5,188 nucleotides of DNA, from contig JAOUDU010000250.1 of NCBI GenBank assembly GCA_029859085.1, positions 1 to 5,188 of the forward strand, written 5' to 3'. Source of the DNA: Gammaproteobacteria bacterium. GTDB taxonomy: Bacteria; Pseudomonadota; Gammaproteobacteria; Pseudomonadales; Halieaceae. The notes beneath the pieces were generated by a model. That model saw only the letters and a list, made by a program, of their open reading frames with translations. It ran no database searches and was not told the DNA's origin. Both the position numbers and the translations under genes were made by a program. Each line of letters begins with the position of its first letter. The first letter of the stretch is position 1. This document shows positions 1 through 5,188 of the stretch, one piece after another.

Positions 1-247
1 AGATCTCCGGCATTTCAAGGCGTTAATTGTTAACTTTTTGCACTTGTGATCAGGCTAGCATGCCTTCCCCTGGAGCAGAAATTGATATTCAATATGCCAT
101 TCATGCACTCAATGAATCAATAGCGCACTATCAATTCGCGTCAATGATGGGCTTTGCAAAAGGCTGGTGGCAGGCCTCGATTGCGCACCGGGAGAAACCC
201 GATGGAGGCAGGCAAAGTGCGTCCCCAAGGGTAGGGGCGGGACCGAT
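1..247. other. Non-coding left edge, AT-rich, with small palindromes
   Basis: I find no credible gene here. Minus-strand frames are closed within about 150 bases, and a TTG-started plus-strand frame (27-287) runs antisense into the MFS gene with no Shine-Dalgarno site. The stretch at about 15-165 is markedly more AT-rich than the genes. It contains GTTAATTGTTAAC (22-34) and TTGATATTCAA (82-92), both short inverted repeats. A GTCCC/GGGAC pair (221-225 and 239-243) lies just after the MFS stop but has no T-run, so it is weak as a terminator. The region may hold the promoter of a minus-strand gene beyond the left edge. Confidence 0.45.
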
Positions 248-1402
248 TCAGGCTCTTGCCGTTATATGCTCTTTCCTGATGACATAGACCAGTATGGCAA
301 TAGCCAGGCCAATCGCGACTGTGGTGCTCAACATGGCGCGCTCCACGCCGACCCCCTCGATCAACCCGCCCATGGCTTCACCGCCTATCGCGGCACTGAA
401 AGCCAGGAAAAATGGAATAAGGACCGAGTATCGCCCGGTGACATCGACTTCCGAAATCAGGCCCATTTGATAGGCCAGGGTAAATTGCAACAGGGCGTTG
501 ATCAGACACAGCGCCACGGCGAACGACCCAACCGATCCGCCATAAACCAGGAGGAGGATCGCAACGATCATAAGCGCCAGGCCACCGTTGAGGGGCAGGT
601 TTTGTCCGTACTTCTGGCTGATAACCGCGCAGGCCCCGGCGCCGGCCAAACCTGCCAGCAGCGCGAACAGCAGTATGTTATTGACGGTTTCTTCCGAGAA
701 GCCGTTGTTGATCCCTATTACCGCGGCGAAACTCCAGACGGCTGTATAGGCGCCGAAACTGCATACCAGGCCAAAGATGGCCAGCGCTGCCGACAGATTG
801 AATCCTGCGACTGCCACACCGCCCCCTTGCGCAGCGGTGTTCCCGAGAAAATTCGCAGGTAACCACGCAATTCCAATTCCCGTAATTGCGTACAGGGCCA
901 GCAGCCCATAGACGAATCCGTAATACCCGAACTCTGCGTTGATGAGGTTGGCGACGACGAATATCAGCACGATGCCCAGAAGCATTTCCGCAATGAGCTT
1001 GAATGCAAAATTTCGGTCCGGGTCGGTGGTGGCAGAAATAATCGCGACGCTGATGGTAAAAATAATACAGGCAAATCCGCCCAGCACGGCCATGGCAATC
1101 CACAGCTCTGTTTTGGTCACGTAGTTGAACATGAGAACACCGACGCCGATGCCGATGTAGCTGAACACCGCAGTGGCTTTCCAGGGCACACGAGGTGTCC
1201 AGAACGGAGCGAGAAGCGCCACCACGGCAAAGCTGCCCATGTAGGCACTGACCAGCGAGCCAATTTCGGTTTCCGACAGTTCGAACCTGGCCGCCAGCGC
1301 GGCCAGTACCTGCGGAAAGGTATTGAACACCAGCGCTCCTGCTGCAGCCAGCAGGCACGCCGCTACAACCGCACTTTGTCGCACTGGGTCAGTCGAGGAC
1401 AC
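248..1402 (-). CDS. MFS-type 12-helix transporter, substrate unknown
   Basis: An integral inner-membrane protein of the major facilitator superfamily. From GTG 1402 (384 residues) twelve hydrophobic segments are visible at about 10-30, 48-68, 76-96, 100-124, 132-154, 162-181, 203-230, 240-262, 273-288, 292-316, 325-347 and 357-375, in two six-helix halves joined by a short linker rich in Ala and Gly (about 182-202). The loop between helices 2 and 3 reads APFWTPRVPWK and lacks the consensus motif A (GxxxDRxGRR). A partial equivalent, SQKYG, lies between helices 8 and 9. Charged residues near or within helices 5 (K135, E139) and 11 (E342) could serve proton coupling or substrate binding. The start is uncertain: the frame is open to ATG 1561, overlapping the GFA-like gene by 131 bp, but those extra residues are Pro/Ser/Thr-rich and not membrane-like. 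GTG 1402, 28 bp after the GFA-like stop, is preferred; GTG 1384 is also possible. Neither has a strong Shine-Dalgarno site, which suggests coupled translation. Confidence 0.85.
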   Translation of the reverse strand: MSSTDPVRQSAVVAACLLAAAGALVFNTFPQVLAALAARFELSETEIGSLVSAYMGSFAVVALLAPFWTPRVPWKATAVFSYIGIGVGVLMFNYVTKTELWIAMAVLGGFACIIFTISVAIISATTDPDRNFAFKLIAEMLLGIVLIFVVANLINAEFGYYGFVYGLLALYAITGIGIAWLPANFLGNTAAQGGGVAVAGFNLSAALAIFGLVCSFGAYTAVWSFAAVIGINNGFSEETVNNILLFALLAGLAGAGACAVISQKYGQNLPLNGGLALMIVAILLLVYGGSVGSFAVALCLINALLQFTLAYQMGLISEVDVTGRYSVLIPFFLAFSAAIGGEAMGGLIEGVGVERAMLSTTVAIGLAIAILVYVIRKEHITARA

Positions 1403-1430
1403 AGTGGCTGCCCGGCTTGACGCGCCCCGG

Positions 1431-1865
1431 TCAGTTTGGTTCAGGCCAGACAAAATCGGGCCGCAGGCCTTCGTAGACAGGACGTCCGTCGCCGGGTTTG
1501 GGCACTCCGGTGGCGGGGTCATAGAATGCGTGGTAGGTGGCGGGCAGCTTTGCCGGATCATATCCCATCAGGTTCGGCACTACCGCGCGGATACGGCTCT
1601 GCTTGTCGTCCAGCATGATAGGGGTTCCGCAGGTCTCGCAAAGGCACAATTCCAGGGGCCCGGTCGGGTTCTGGTCGTTGAACGGGACCCGCTTGAGGGT
1701 GGCGGCGTTTTCTACCGCCAGGTCCTTGTGTTTGAAAAACACCACGTGGGTTGTGGGCTGTGAGGTAACCCGCTTGCACACCGAACAGTGGCAAGTGTGG
1801 TTGTCGATCGGTTCTTTCTCGGAATGGCTGTGGTGGTGTGCACACCCGCCTGCATATGTCGTCAT
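1431..1865 (-). CDS. GFA/CENP-V-type zinc-binding protein (glutathione-adduct enzyme family)
   Basis: A 144-residue small cytoplasmic protein of the GFA fold (PF04828 type). Relatives include the glutathione-dependent formaldehyde-activating enzyme, although most family members have no proven reaction. Cysteine spacing identifies it: a CxCxxC cluster at C25, C27 and C30 (CHCSVCKR), matching the catalytic zinc triad of Gfa, and CLCETCG with C76 and C79, matching the structural-zinc pair. The usual N-terminal GxCxC half-site is altered to GGCAHHHSH (6-14), with C8 kept but histidines replacing the second cysteine. ATG 1865 is chosen because a GAGGG site lies 7 bp upstream; a TTG at 1889 would add eight residues. 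The C-terminus (KPGDGRPVYEGLRPDFVW, 123-140) has no motif I recognise. The stop is close to, or inside, the start region of the MFS gene, so translational coupling is likely. A thiol-adduct role fits an aldehyde-producing neighbourhood but is inferred. Confidence 0.8.
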   Translation of the reverse strand: MTTYAGGCAHHHSHSEKEPIDNHTCHCSVCKRVTSQPTTHVVFFKHKDLAVENAATLKRVPFNDQNPTGPLELCLCETCGTPIMLDDKQSRIRAVVPNLMGYDPAKLPATYHAFYDPATGVPKPGDGRPVYEGLRPDFVWPEPN

Positions 1866-1872
1866 GGTAAAG

Positions 1873-1877
1873 CCCTC
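1873..1877 (-). promoter_or_regulatory. Shine-Dalgarno site of the GFA-like gene
   Basis: On the minus strand this reads GAGGG, 7 bp before the ATG at 1865. It supports the ATG start over the upstream in-frame TTG at 1889. Confidence 0.6.
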
Positions 1878-1907
1878 GGTGAAGTGCAAAAAGTGTCAGA
1901 CAACTAT

Positions 1908-1942
1908 GATCTCAATGAACCCTGGATCTCAATGAACCCTGG
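1908..1942. repeat. Perfect 17-bp tandem duplication upstream of the GFA-like gene
   Basis: The unit GATCTCAATGAACCCTG occurs twice head to tail with no spacer or mismatch (1908-1924 and 1925-1941), plus one further matching base at 1942. It ends 43 bp upstream of the GFA-like ATG, in the position where a promoter or operator would lie. It could be a duplicated regulator site or a recent replication-slippage event. Confidence 0.9.
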
Positions 1943-2094
1943 CCAGGCCGGAAAGCCGGGCACCGGCGGGGCCACTCTACGCCGCCGGGAGGCTATTCGT
2001 CCAGCGTGGGGCCGCAGTCGAAGTCCGGTACCGCCTGGCATCCATGCTGCTGCGGGTCACGCGCTCAGCTGCCGGCGGCGGTGAAAAGCGCGGC

Positions 2095-2655
2095 TCAGGC
2101 CACTATCGGCCCGGTGCCGGCGATCAACAGGTACTTCCCCACATCTTCACGCACATCCCAGCGGATGCGGGCGCCCTTGGGCACATAAAAGGTGTCGCCC
2201 GGATTCAGCTCGACCGGCGCCGCGCCGTTGAGCGTGGCCACGACCTTGCCACGGAACACGGTAAAAAACTCGTGATACGGCATTTCCGCCATCTCAATGA
2301 TGCCGACCGTGCAGGCCCAGATACCGATCAACGGACCCGCCTCAAACGAGCCGTGATCCATTCTCACACTCTGTACAGGAGAGCCGGAAACAATAGTCCA
2401 GCCATCCTCTTCCAGGGGGTGATATGGCTCAATGCCACTTTGCATGGCGCGCAGGCGATAGTCGGACGCATCGCCATTGGATACCGGATCGGGATGCGAT
2501 GCCGAGGGTGTGGCACCCAACGCGGTCGCGCTTGCCGCCAGCCCCAGCAGTGCACCACCCATGCCCAGGAATGCACCGCCGGTCAGGTCCCGCCGCGTCA
2601 TCGTAAAGCGGTCCTGATTGCGACCGCTGCCCTTGTTGATTTCACTGTTCGACAT
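2095..2655 (-). CDS. Cupin_3 (DUF861)-like protein with Tat-type leader
   Basis: A 186-residue protein. Residues 1-20 are polar, then TRRDLTGGAF (20-29) is a twin-arginine motif followed by a hydrophobic Gly/Ala-rich stretch (about 26-47), so export by the Tat pathway, or membrane anchoring, is likely. The C-terminal part (about 85-186) is a single cupin barrel of the Cupin_3 / ureidoglycine-aminohydrolase-like type: GSPVQSVRMD (91-100), GIWACTVG (111-118), HEFFTVFRGKV (128-138), then PGDTFYVPKGARIRWDV (152-168). The second histidine of cupin motif 1 and the histidine of motif 2 are absent (F and W in their places), so canonical metal binding is doubtful. ATG 2655 is chosen because of a GAGG site 6 bp upstream. 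A GTG at 2727 would extend the frame but lacks such support, and ATG 2601 would put the RR almost at the N-terminus. The gene lies 158 bp downstream of the PLP gene. Its reaction is unknown; the fold call is good. Confidence 0.82.
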   Translation of the reverse strand: MSNSEINKGSGRNQDRFTMTRRDLTGGAFLGMGGALLGLAASATALGATPSASHPDPVSNGDASDYRLRAMQSGIEPYHPLEEDGWTIVSGSPVQSVRMDHGSFEAGPLIGIWACTVGIIEMAEMPYHEFFTVFRGKVVATLNGAAPVELNPGDTFYVPKGARIRWDVREDVGKYLLIAGTGPIVA

Positions 2656-2813
2656 ATTCAACCTCGCCTGTGTCTTTCTGTGGGTACGCCTGGAGGCCGG
2701 AACCCTGTGAGCCACCCGGGGGACCACTGAAGTCTAAGCGCTGCCAACCCCTCCCCACGGGTCATTAACGGAAGGCCGCGGGGTTATATCCGGAAATTGC
2801 GCGCGCGTCTTTA
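2656..2813 (-). other. 158-bp gap between PLP enzyme and cupin genes
   Basis: Apart from the cupin Shine-Dalgarno site I see no gene here. The part next to the PLP stop contains an alternating CG run (about 2800-2807) and an AT-rich TATAAC-like patch near 2785. I find no stem-loop followed by a T-run, so no intrinsic terminator can be claimed, and no convincing -35/-10 pair. The length would allow a separate promoter for the cupin gene. Confidence 0.5.
2662..2669 (-). promoter_or_regulatory. Shine-Dalgarno site selecting the cupin start
   Basis: On the minus strand this reads AGGCGAGG; the GAGG core ends 6 bp before the ATG at 2655. It supports that start over the in-frame GTG 72 bp further upstream. 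Confidence 0.6.
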
Positions 2814-4160
2814 TCACTGTCCGGCTCGCGCAGACAGCACCCGGTCAAGTTTTTCCACCAGGAAATCCACGTTGTCCACGCAAAACGGCAGTGGCGGCCT
2901 CACCTTGATCACATTGCCGTGCCGGCCTGTGGCGCCAACCAGCACACCGTGGTCGCGCATCTGCTCGGCAACGGCCAGGGCCGTGTTCCGGTCAGGCACC
3001 TTGTTGTCGCGGTCACCGACCAGTTCGATACCCATGAACAGGCCGCGCCCGCGCACGTCTCCAATGAGGCGGTGGCGCTGCTGCAGCTGCTGTAATTGTG
3101 CGCGGAGGTAAGGCGACACGTTGCGGACATGGTCCAGCAGTGCCTCGTCCTCGAAAACATCGAGCACAGCATTACCCACCGCCGCGGATACCGGATTGCC
3201 ACCAAAGGTATTGAAATAAACATTCCGCTGGCTGAACTGTTCCAGTATCTCCCTGCTGGTCACCACCGCGCCCATGGGATGCCCTGCCCCCATAGGCTTG
3301 CCGAGGGTGACGATGTCCGGGACCACGTCGTAGTGCTCGAAACCCCACCAGGTGCCGGTGCGGCCAAATCCCGCCTGCACTTCATCGGCGATACACAGGC
3401 CACCGGCGGACCGCACCTGGTCATACACCCGCGCAAAATAGTCCGGCGGCGCCTCCAGCGTACCCTGGCTGTCGAAGATACTGTCACAGAGAAAGGCCGC
3501 CAGACCGCCGCCGCTATCATTCAGCTGGCTGATCGCGCCATCCACCAGCGAGGCATACCGGGCTCCGGCCCCAGGATCCGGACCGAATGGGCCCCGGTAG
3601 GTATTGGGGGGCTCGACTGCGGCGACGTGTGGCGGTCTTGACCCGGGTTCACTGACACAGGTCGAAAGCTCATTCATCAGGACGGAATTGCCGTGATAGG
3701 CATTTTCCATGACCACCGCACCCGTTTTCCCGCTGACGGCGCGGGCTATGCGCAGGGCCAGTTCATTGGCCTCGGTACCGGTACAGACGAACAGGCAGAC
3801 GTCGAGCTTACCCGGAAACTTGCCGGCGAGACGCTCCGCGTAGTCGACTATACCTTCATGCAGGTAGCGGGTATGTGTGTTGAGAAGCCCCGCCTGCCGA
3901 CAAATCGCGGCCACCACCCGTGGGTGGCAGTGCCCCACGCTCGCCACGTTGTTGTAACAGTCGAGGTAACGGCGCCCGTCCTGGTCGTACAGCCAGGCAC
4001 CTTCTCCGCGCACGATATGGACCGGGTCGCGGTAAAACAGCATTGAGCCACCCATATGTGCCTCGCGCCGGCGTATGAGGTCCTGATTGCGCGCGTCCTC
4101 GACCAGCCCCACACTGCCCAGTGCGCCGGGCCCGGGTCCTGCCCCTGAGTTTTCAGTCAC
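2814..4160 (-). CDS. Class III PLP enzyme, probable amino-alcohol-phosphate phospho-lyase (AGXT2L-like)
   Basis: A 448-residue, fold-type I PLP enzyme of the class III aminotransferase family, full length for that family. The Schiff-base lysine is K288 in [13 protein letters not shown], the PLP aspartate is D259 in [12 protein letters not shown], the phosphate-binding turn is CTGTEAN (126-132), the ring-stacking segment is AYHGN (154-158), and FNTFGGNP (316-323) closes the site. Several blocks resemble the human ETNPPL/PHYKPL phospho-lyases as I remember them: [12 protein letters not shown] (69-80), [20 protein letters not shown] (92-111), NTYRG (186-190) and [18 protein letters not shown] (363-380). 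Those enzymes catalyse PLP-dependent beta/gamma elimination of phosphate and ammonia from an O-phosphorylated amine, giving an aldehyde. The GTG start at 4160 is supported by a strong Shine-Dalgarno site and by no better start nearby. The kinase gene just upstream fits as supplier of the phosphorylated substrate. The PLP-enzyme call is secure. Lyase rather than aminotransferase is inferred from motifs and context. Confidence 0.88.
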   Translation of the reverse strand: MTENSGAGPGPGALGSVGLVEDARNQDLIRRREAHMGGSMLFYRDPVHIVRGEGAWLYDQDGRRYLDCYNNVASVGHCHPRVVAAICRQAGLLNTHTRYLHEGIVDYAERLAGKFPGKLDVCLFVCTGTEANELALRIARAVSGKTGAVVMENAYHGNSVLMNELSTCVSEPGSRPPHVAAVEPPNTYRGPFGPDPGAGARYASLVDGAISQLNDSGGGLAAFLCDSIFDSQGTLEAPPDYFARVYDQVRSAGGLCIADEVQAGFGRTGTWWGFEHYDVVPDIVTLGKPMGAGHPMGAVVTSREILEQFSQRNVYFNTFGGNPVSAAVGNAVLDVFEDEALLDHVRNVSPYLRAQLQQLQQRHRLIGDVRGRGLFMGIELVGDRDNKVPDRNTALAVAEQMRDHGVLVGATGRHGNVIKVRPPLPFCVDNVDFLVEKLDRVLSARAGQ

Positions 4161-4170
4161 TGACTTTTAT

Positions 4171-4179
4171 CCCTCCTTT
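4171..4179 (-). promoter_or_regulatory. Strong Shine-Dalgarno site of the PLP enzyme gene
   Basis: On the minus strand the bases read AAAGGAGGG, an almost perfect anti-16S match, ending 10 bp before the GTG at 4160. This decides for the non-ATG start and indicates efficient independent initiation after the 52-bp gap that follows the kinase stop codon. Confidence 0.8.
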
Positions 4180-4212
4180 GCGGATGGCCCTCTGTGCCGC
4201 CACACTGGTGAA

Positions 4213-5188
4213 TCAAAGATAGTCATCCACCATCGCCATGACTCCCTCTACCACGACCGGACCGAGCGCCCTGGCCGTATCCGTCTCGCTCCTGGTATGA
4301 ATCCAGCCGAGGTAGGCAAAGCCGCGCAGCAGCAGGAAAAGCGGCAACATTTTCTCGAACTCCGGGGGCAGCTTACGCTCTTCCTCATAGCCCGCGATCA
4401 TTGCCTGCAGCAAATCATCGAAATAGTCCTCTCCCAGGGAGAAGAACAGGGCGGTAGCGAAATCGAACAGGTACCAGCCGAACCCGCCATCGTCAAAATC
4501 GATGACGCGGACCGAACCATCGGAGTCCACCAGGAAATTCTCAGGCAGGGTATCGGCATGGATCAGGCCATAGCGGTCCGCATCCTGGCCGTATACCCGA
4601 AGCTCCGCCAGTGCCTTGTCCCGCGCCGCCAGCACCCGATCCCGCTGTGAGGAGTCGAGCAGTTCGAGCTCCCAGAACCGCCCCCACCAGGGCTGCTCTC
4701 CCAGCAGCCCCGCCTCGTCCCAGGCGTGGCGGGTAAATCCGGCGGGCAACGGCCACTTGCTCGAGAAGTCATGCATGCGGGCAACGAGCCGGCCTATCAG
4801 CTGGTAGTTTTTCCGCGCCTCCGCCAGTTCCCCGACAGACTCTTCAATTGAACCGATGTCCTTACCATCTACCCAGGCCAGTACATCCACCTGGCGGGGT
4901 TCGGGCACTGCGGGCACCGAGACCGTTTTAAACAGTGCCCCGTCAAGTGCGGGGATAATCGCCGGCGTGTGGACCCCGAATTCGTCCAGCGCTCGCATCC
5001 ACTGCAGCTCGGACAACAGTTCGGCGTCGGTGTGATAGTCGGCGCGGTGAACCCGCATTACAGCCCTGCTCCCGTCGGCGCACTGCACACTGAACACGGC
5101 GTTCTCGCGCTGCTTGATGAGGGCGGCCCTGGCATCGGGCATTCCCCATAGCGGCAGCGCCTGTTCGACCAATTGCTGGAAAGCTGCA
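4213..5188 (-). CDS. APH-family phosphotransferase (small-molecule kinase), 5'-truncated by window edge
   Basis: This is a kinase of the aminoglycoside phosphotransferase / homoserine kinase-like fold (PF01636 type), expected to move a nucleotide gamma-phosphate onto a hydroxyl of a small cytoplasmic metabolite. Numbering from a TTG at 5172, the N-lobe has REN (22-24), a DGSRAVMRVHR strand (33-43) and YHTDAELLSEL (46-56), typical of this branch. The Brenner catalytic motif HxDxxxxN is intact at 205-212 (HADTLPEN; D207 catalytic base, N212 metal ligand), followed by the metal-binding segment VIDFDD at 223-228 (D225). The frame stays open from the TTG to the window edge, and the upstream codons read like part of the N-terminal helix, so the true start is probably outside. 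ATG 5142 is an alternative but has no well-spaced Shine-Dalgarno site. The stop lies 52 bp before the phospho-lyase-like gene, suggesting co-transcription. The substrate is unknown; by context it is an amino alcohol or hydroxy amino acid. An antibiotic-resistance role is unlikely. The family call is firm. Confidence 0.85.
   Translation of the reverse strand, partial: AAFQQLVEQALPLWGMPDARAALIKQRENAVFSVQCADGSRAVMRVHRADYHTDAELLSELQWMRALDEFGVHTPAIIPALDGALFKTVSVPAVPEPRQVDVLAWVDGKDIGSIEESVGELAEARKNYQLIGRLVARMHDFSSKWPLPAGFTRHAWDEAGLLGEQPWWGRFWELELLDSSQRDRVLAARDKALAELRVYGQDADRYGLIHADTLPENFLVDSDGSVRVIDFDDGGFGWYLFDFATALFFSLGEDYFDDLLQAMIAGYEEERKLPPEFEKMLPLFLLLRGFAYLGWIHTRSETDTARALGPVVVEGVMAMVDDYL

Larger units (their letters stand above)
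1866..2094 (-). other. 229-bp gap between cupin and GFA-like genes
   Basis: This gap contains the 17-bp tandem duplication and a lower-GC stretch (about 1881-1930) next to the GFA-like gene. The part near the cupin stop (about 1943-2094) is very GC-rich and has several short self-complementary words such as GCCGGC and CCGG, but no hairpin followed by a T-run. I therefore cannot call an intrinsic terminator. Short open frames here have no Shine-Dalgarno site and no recognisable content. A promoter for the GFA/MFS pair most likely lies in the lower-GC half, but I could not fix a convincing -35/-10 pair. Confidence 0.5.

Noticed and set aside
221..243. Hairpin after the MFS stop as an intrinsic terminator
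   Set aside because: The stem is only 5 bp with a 13-base loop, and no T-run follows on the minus strand.
27..287. Plus-strand open frame of 86 codons at the left edge
   Set aside because: It starts with TTG, has no Shine-Dalgarno site or recognisable domain, and its 3' end runs antisense into the MFS coding region.
1882..1898. Possible sigma-54 promoter upstream of the GFA-like gene (TGACAC followed by TTGCA on the minus strand)
   Set aside because: The two elements are separated by 3 bases instead of the required 5, and the -24 element is not a perfect TGGCAC.
1943..2094. GC-rich palindromic words after the cupin stop as a terminator or structured RNA
   Set aside because: Short CCGG/GCCGGC matches are expected in GC-rich DNA; there is no long stem, T-run or known RNA motif.
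3096..3641. Long plus-strand open frames opposite the PLP enzyme and opposite the other genes
   Set aside because: They are antisense shadows of well-supported genes, caused by GC-rich codon usage; no initiation signals or domains were seen.
4213..5188. Aminoglycoside-resistance kinase
   Set aside because: The sequence shares the fold and Brenner motif, but its N-lobe (MRVHR, YHT) and its position next to a phospho-lyase-like enzyme point to metabolic kinases.
1..5188. Window ends resembling restriction sites (AGATCT at the start, CTGCA at the end), as if a cloned BglII-PstI fragment
   Set aside because: It may reflect how the sequence was obtained, but several internal CTGCAG sites exist and it says nothing about biology.

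Overview
The window carries five protein-coding genes, all on the minus strand, so transcription runs from high to low coordinates. GC content is high, roughly 60% in the genes, with lower-GC patches in the non-coding stretches. Gene starts have recognisable Shine-Dalgarno sites, and one protein has a twin-arginine (Tat) type leader. Together with the dense same-strand packing, this points to a high-GC proteobacterium. A gammaproteobacterium is my guess, from overall protein character only. There is no phage, transposon, CRISPR, rRNA or tRNA signature.

In transcription order: (1) about 5188-4213, an APH-fold small-molecule kinase, cut by the window edge at its N-terminus; (2) 4160-2814, a class III PLP enzyme that most resembles the ethanolamine-phosphate / 5-phosphohydroxylysine phospho-lyase branch rather than a true transaminase; (3) 2655-2095, a Cupin_3-like (DUF861) protein with a Tat-type N-terminus; (4) 1865-1431, a small zinc-binding GFA/CENP-V-type protein; (5) a 12-helix MFS transporter ending at 248, whose start is uncertain (1402 preferred).

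Genes 1 and 2 are 52 bp apart and look like an operon. The pairing matters because the same two protein families act in sequence in vertebrate 5-hydroxylysine breakdown: an APH-type kinase phosphorylates the side-chain hydroxyl, then a class III PLP lyase removes phosphate and ammonia to give an aldehyde. The most economical reading is a bacterial two-step pathway that degrades a hydroxylated amine or amino acid. The substrate cannot be read from sequence.

Genes 3 to 5 follow on the same strand after gaps of 158 and 229 bp; genes 4 and 5 are nearly contiguous or overlap. Whether they belong functionally with the kinase/lyase pair is open. A transporter for the substrate and a thiol-adduct or aldehyde-related GFA protein would fit, but this is inference. 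The 229-bp gap holds a perfect tandem duplication of a 17-bp unit just upstream of the GFA gene. The leftmost 247 bp are non-coding as far as I can see. They are comparatively AT-rich, contain small palindromes, and share a 13-bp word with the GFA upstream region.
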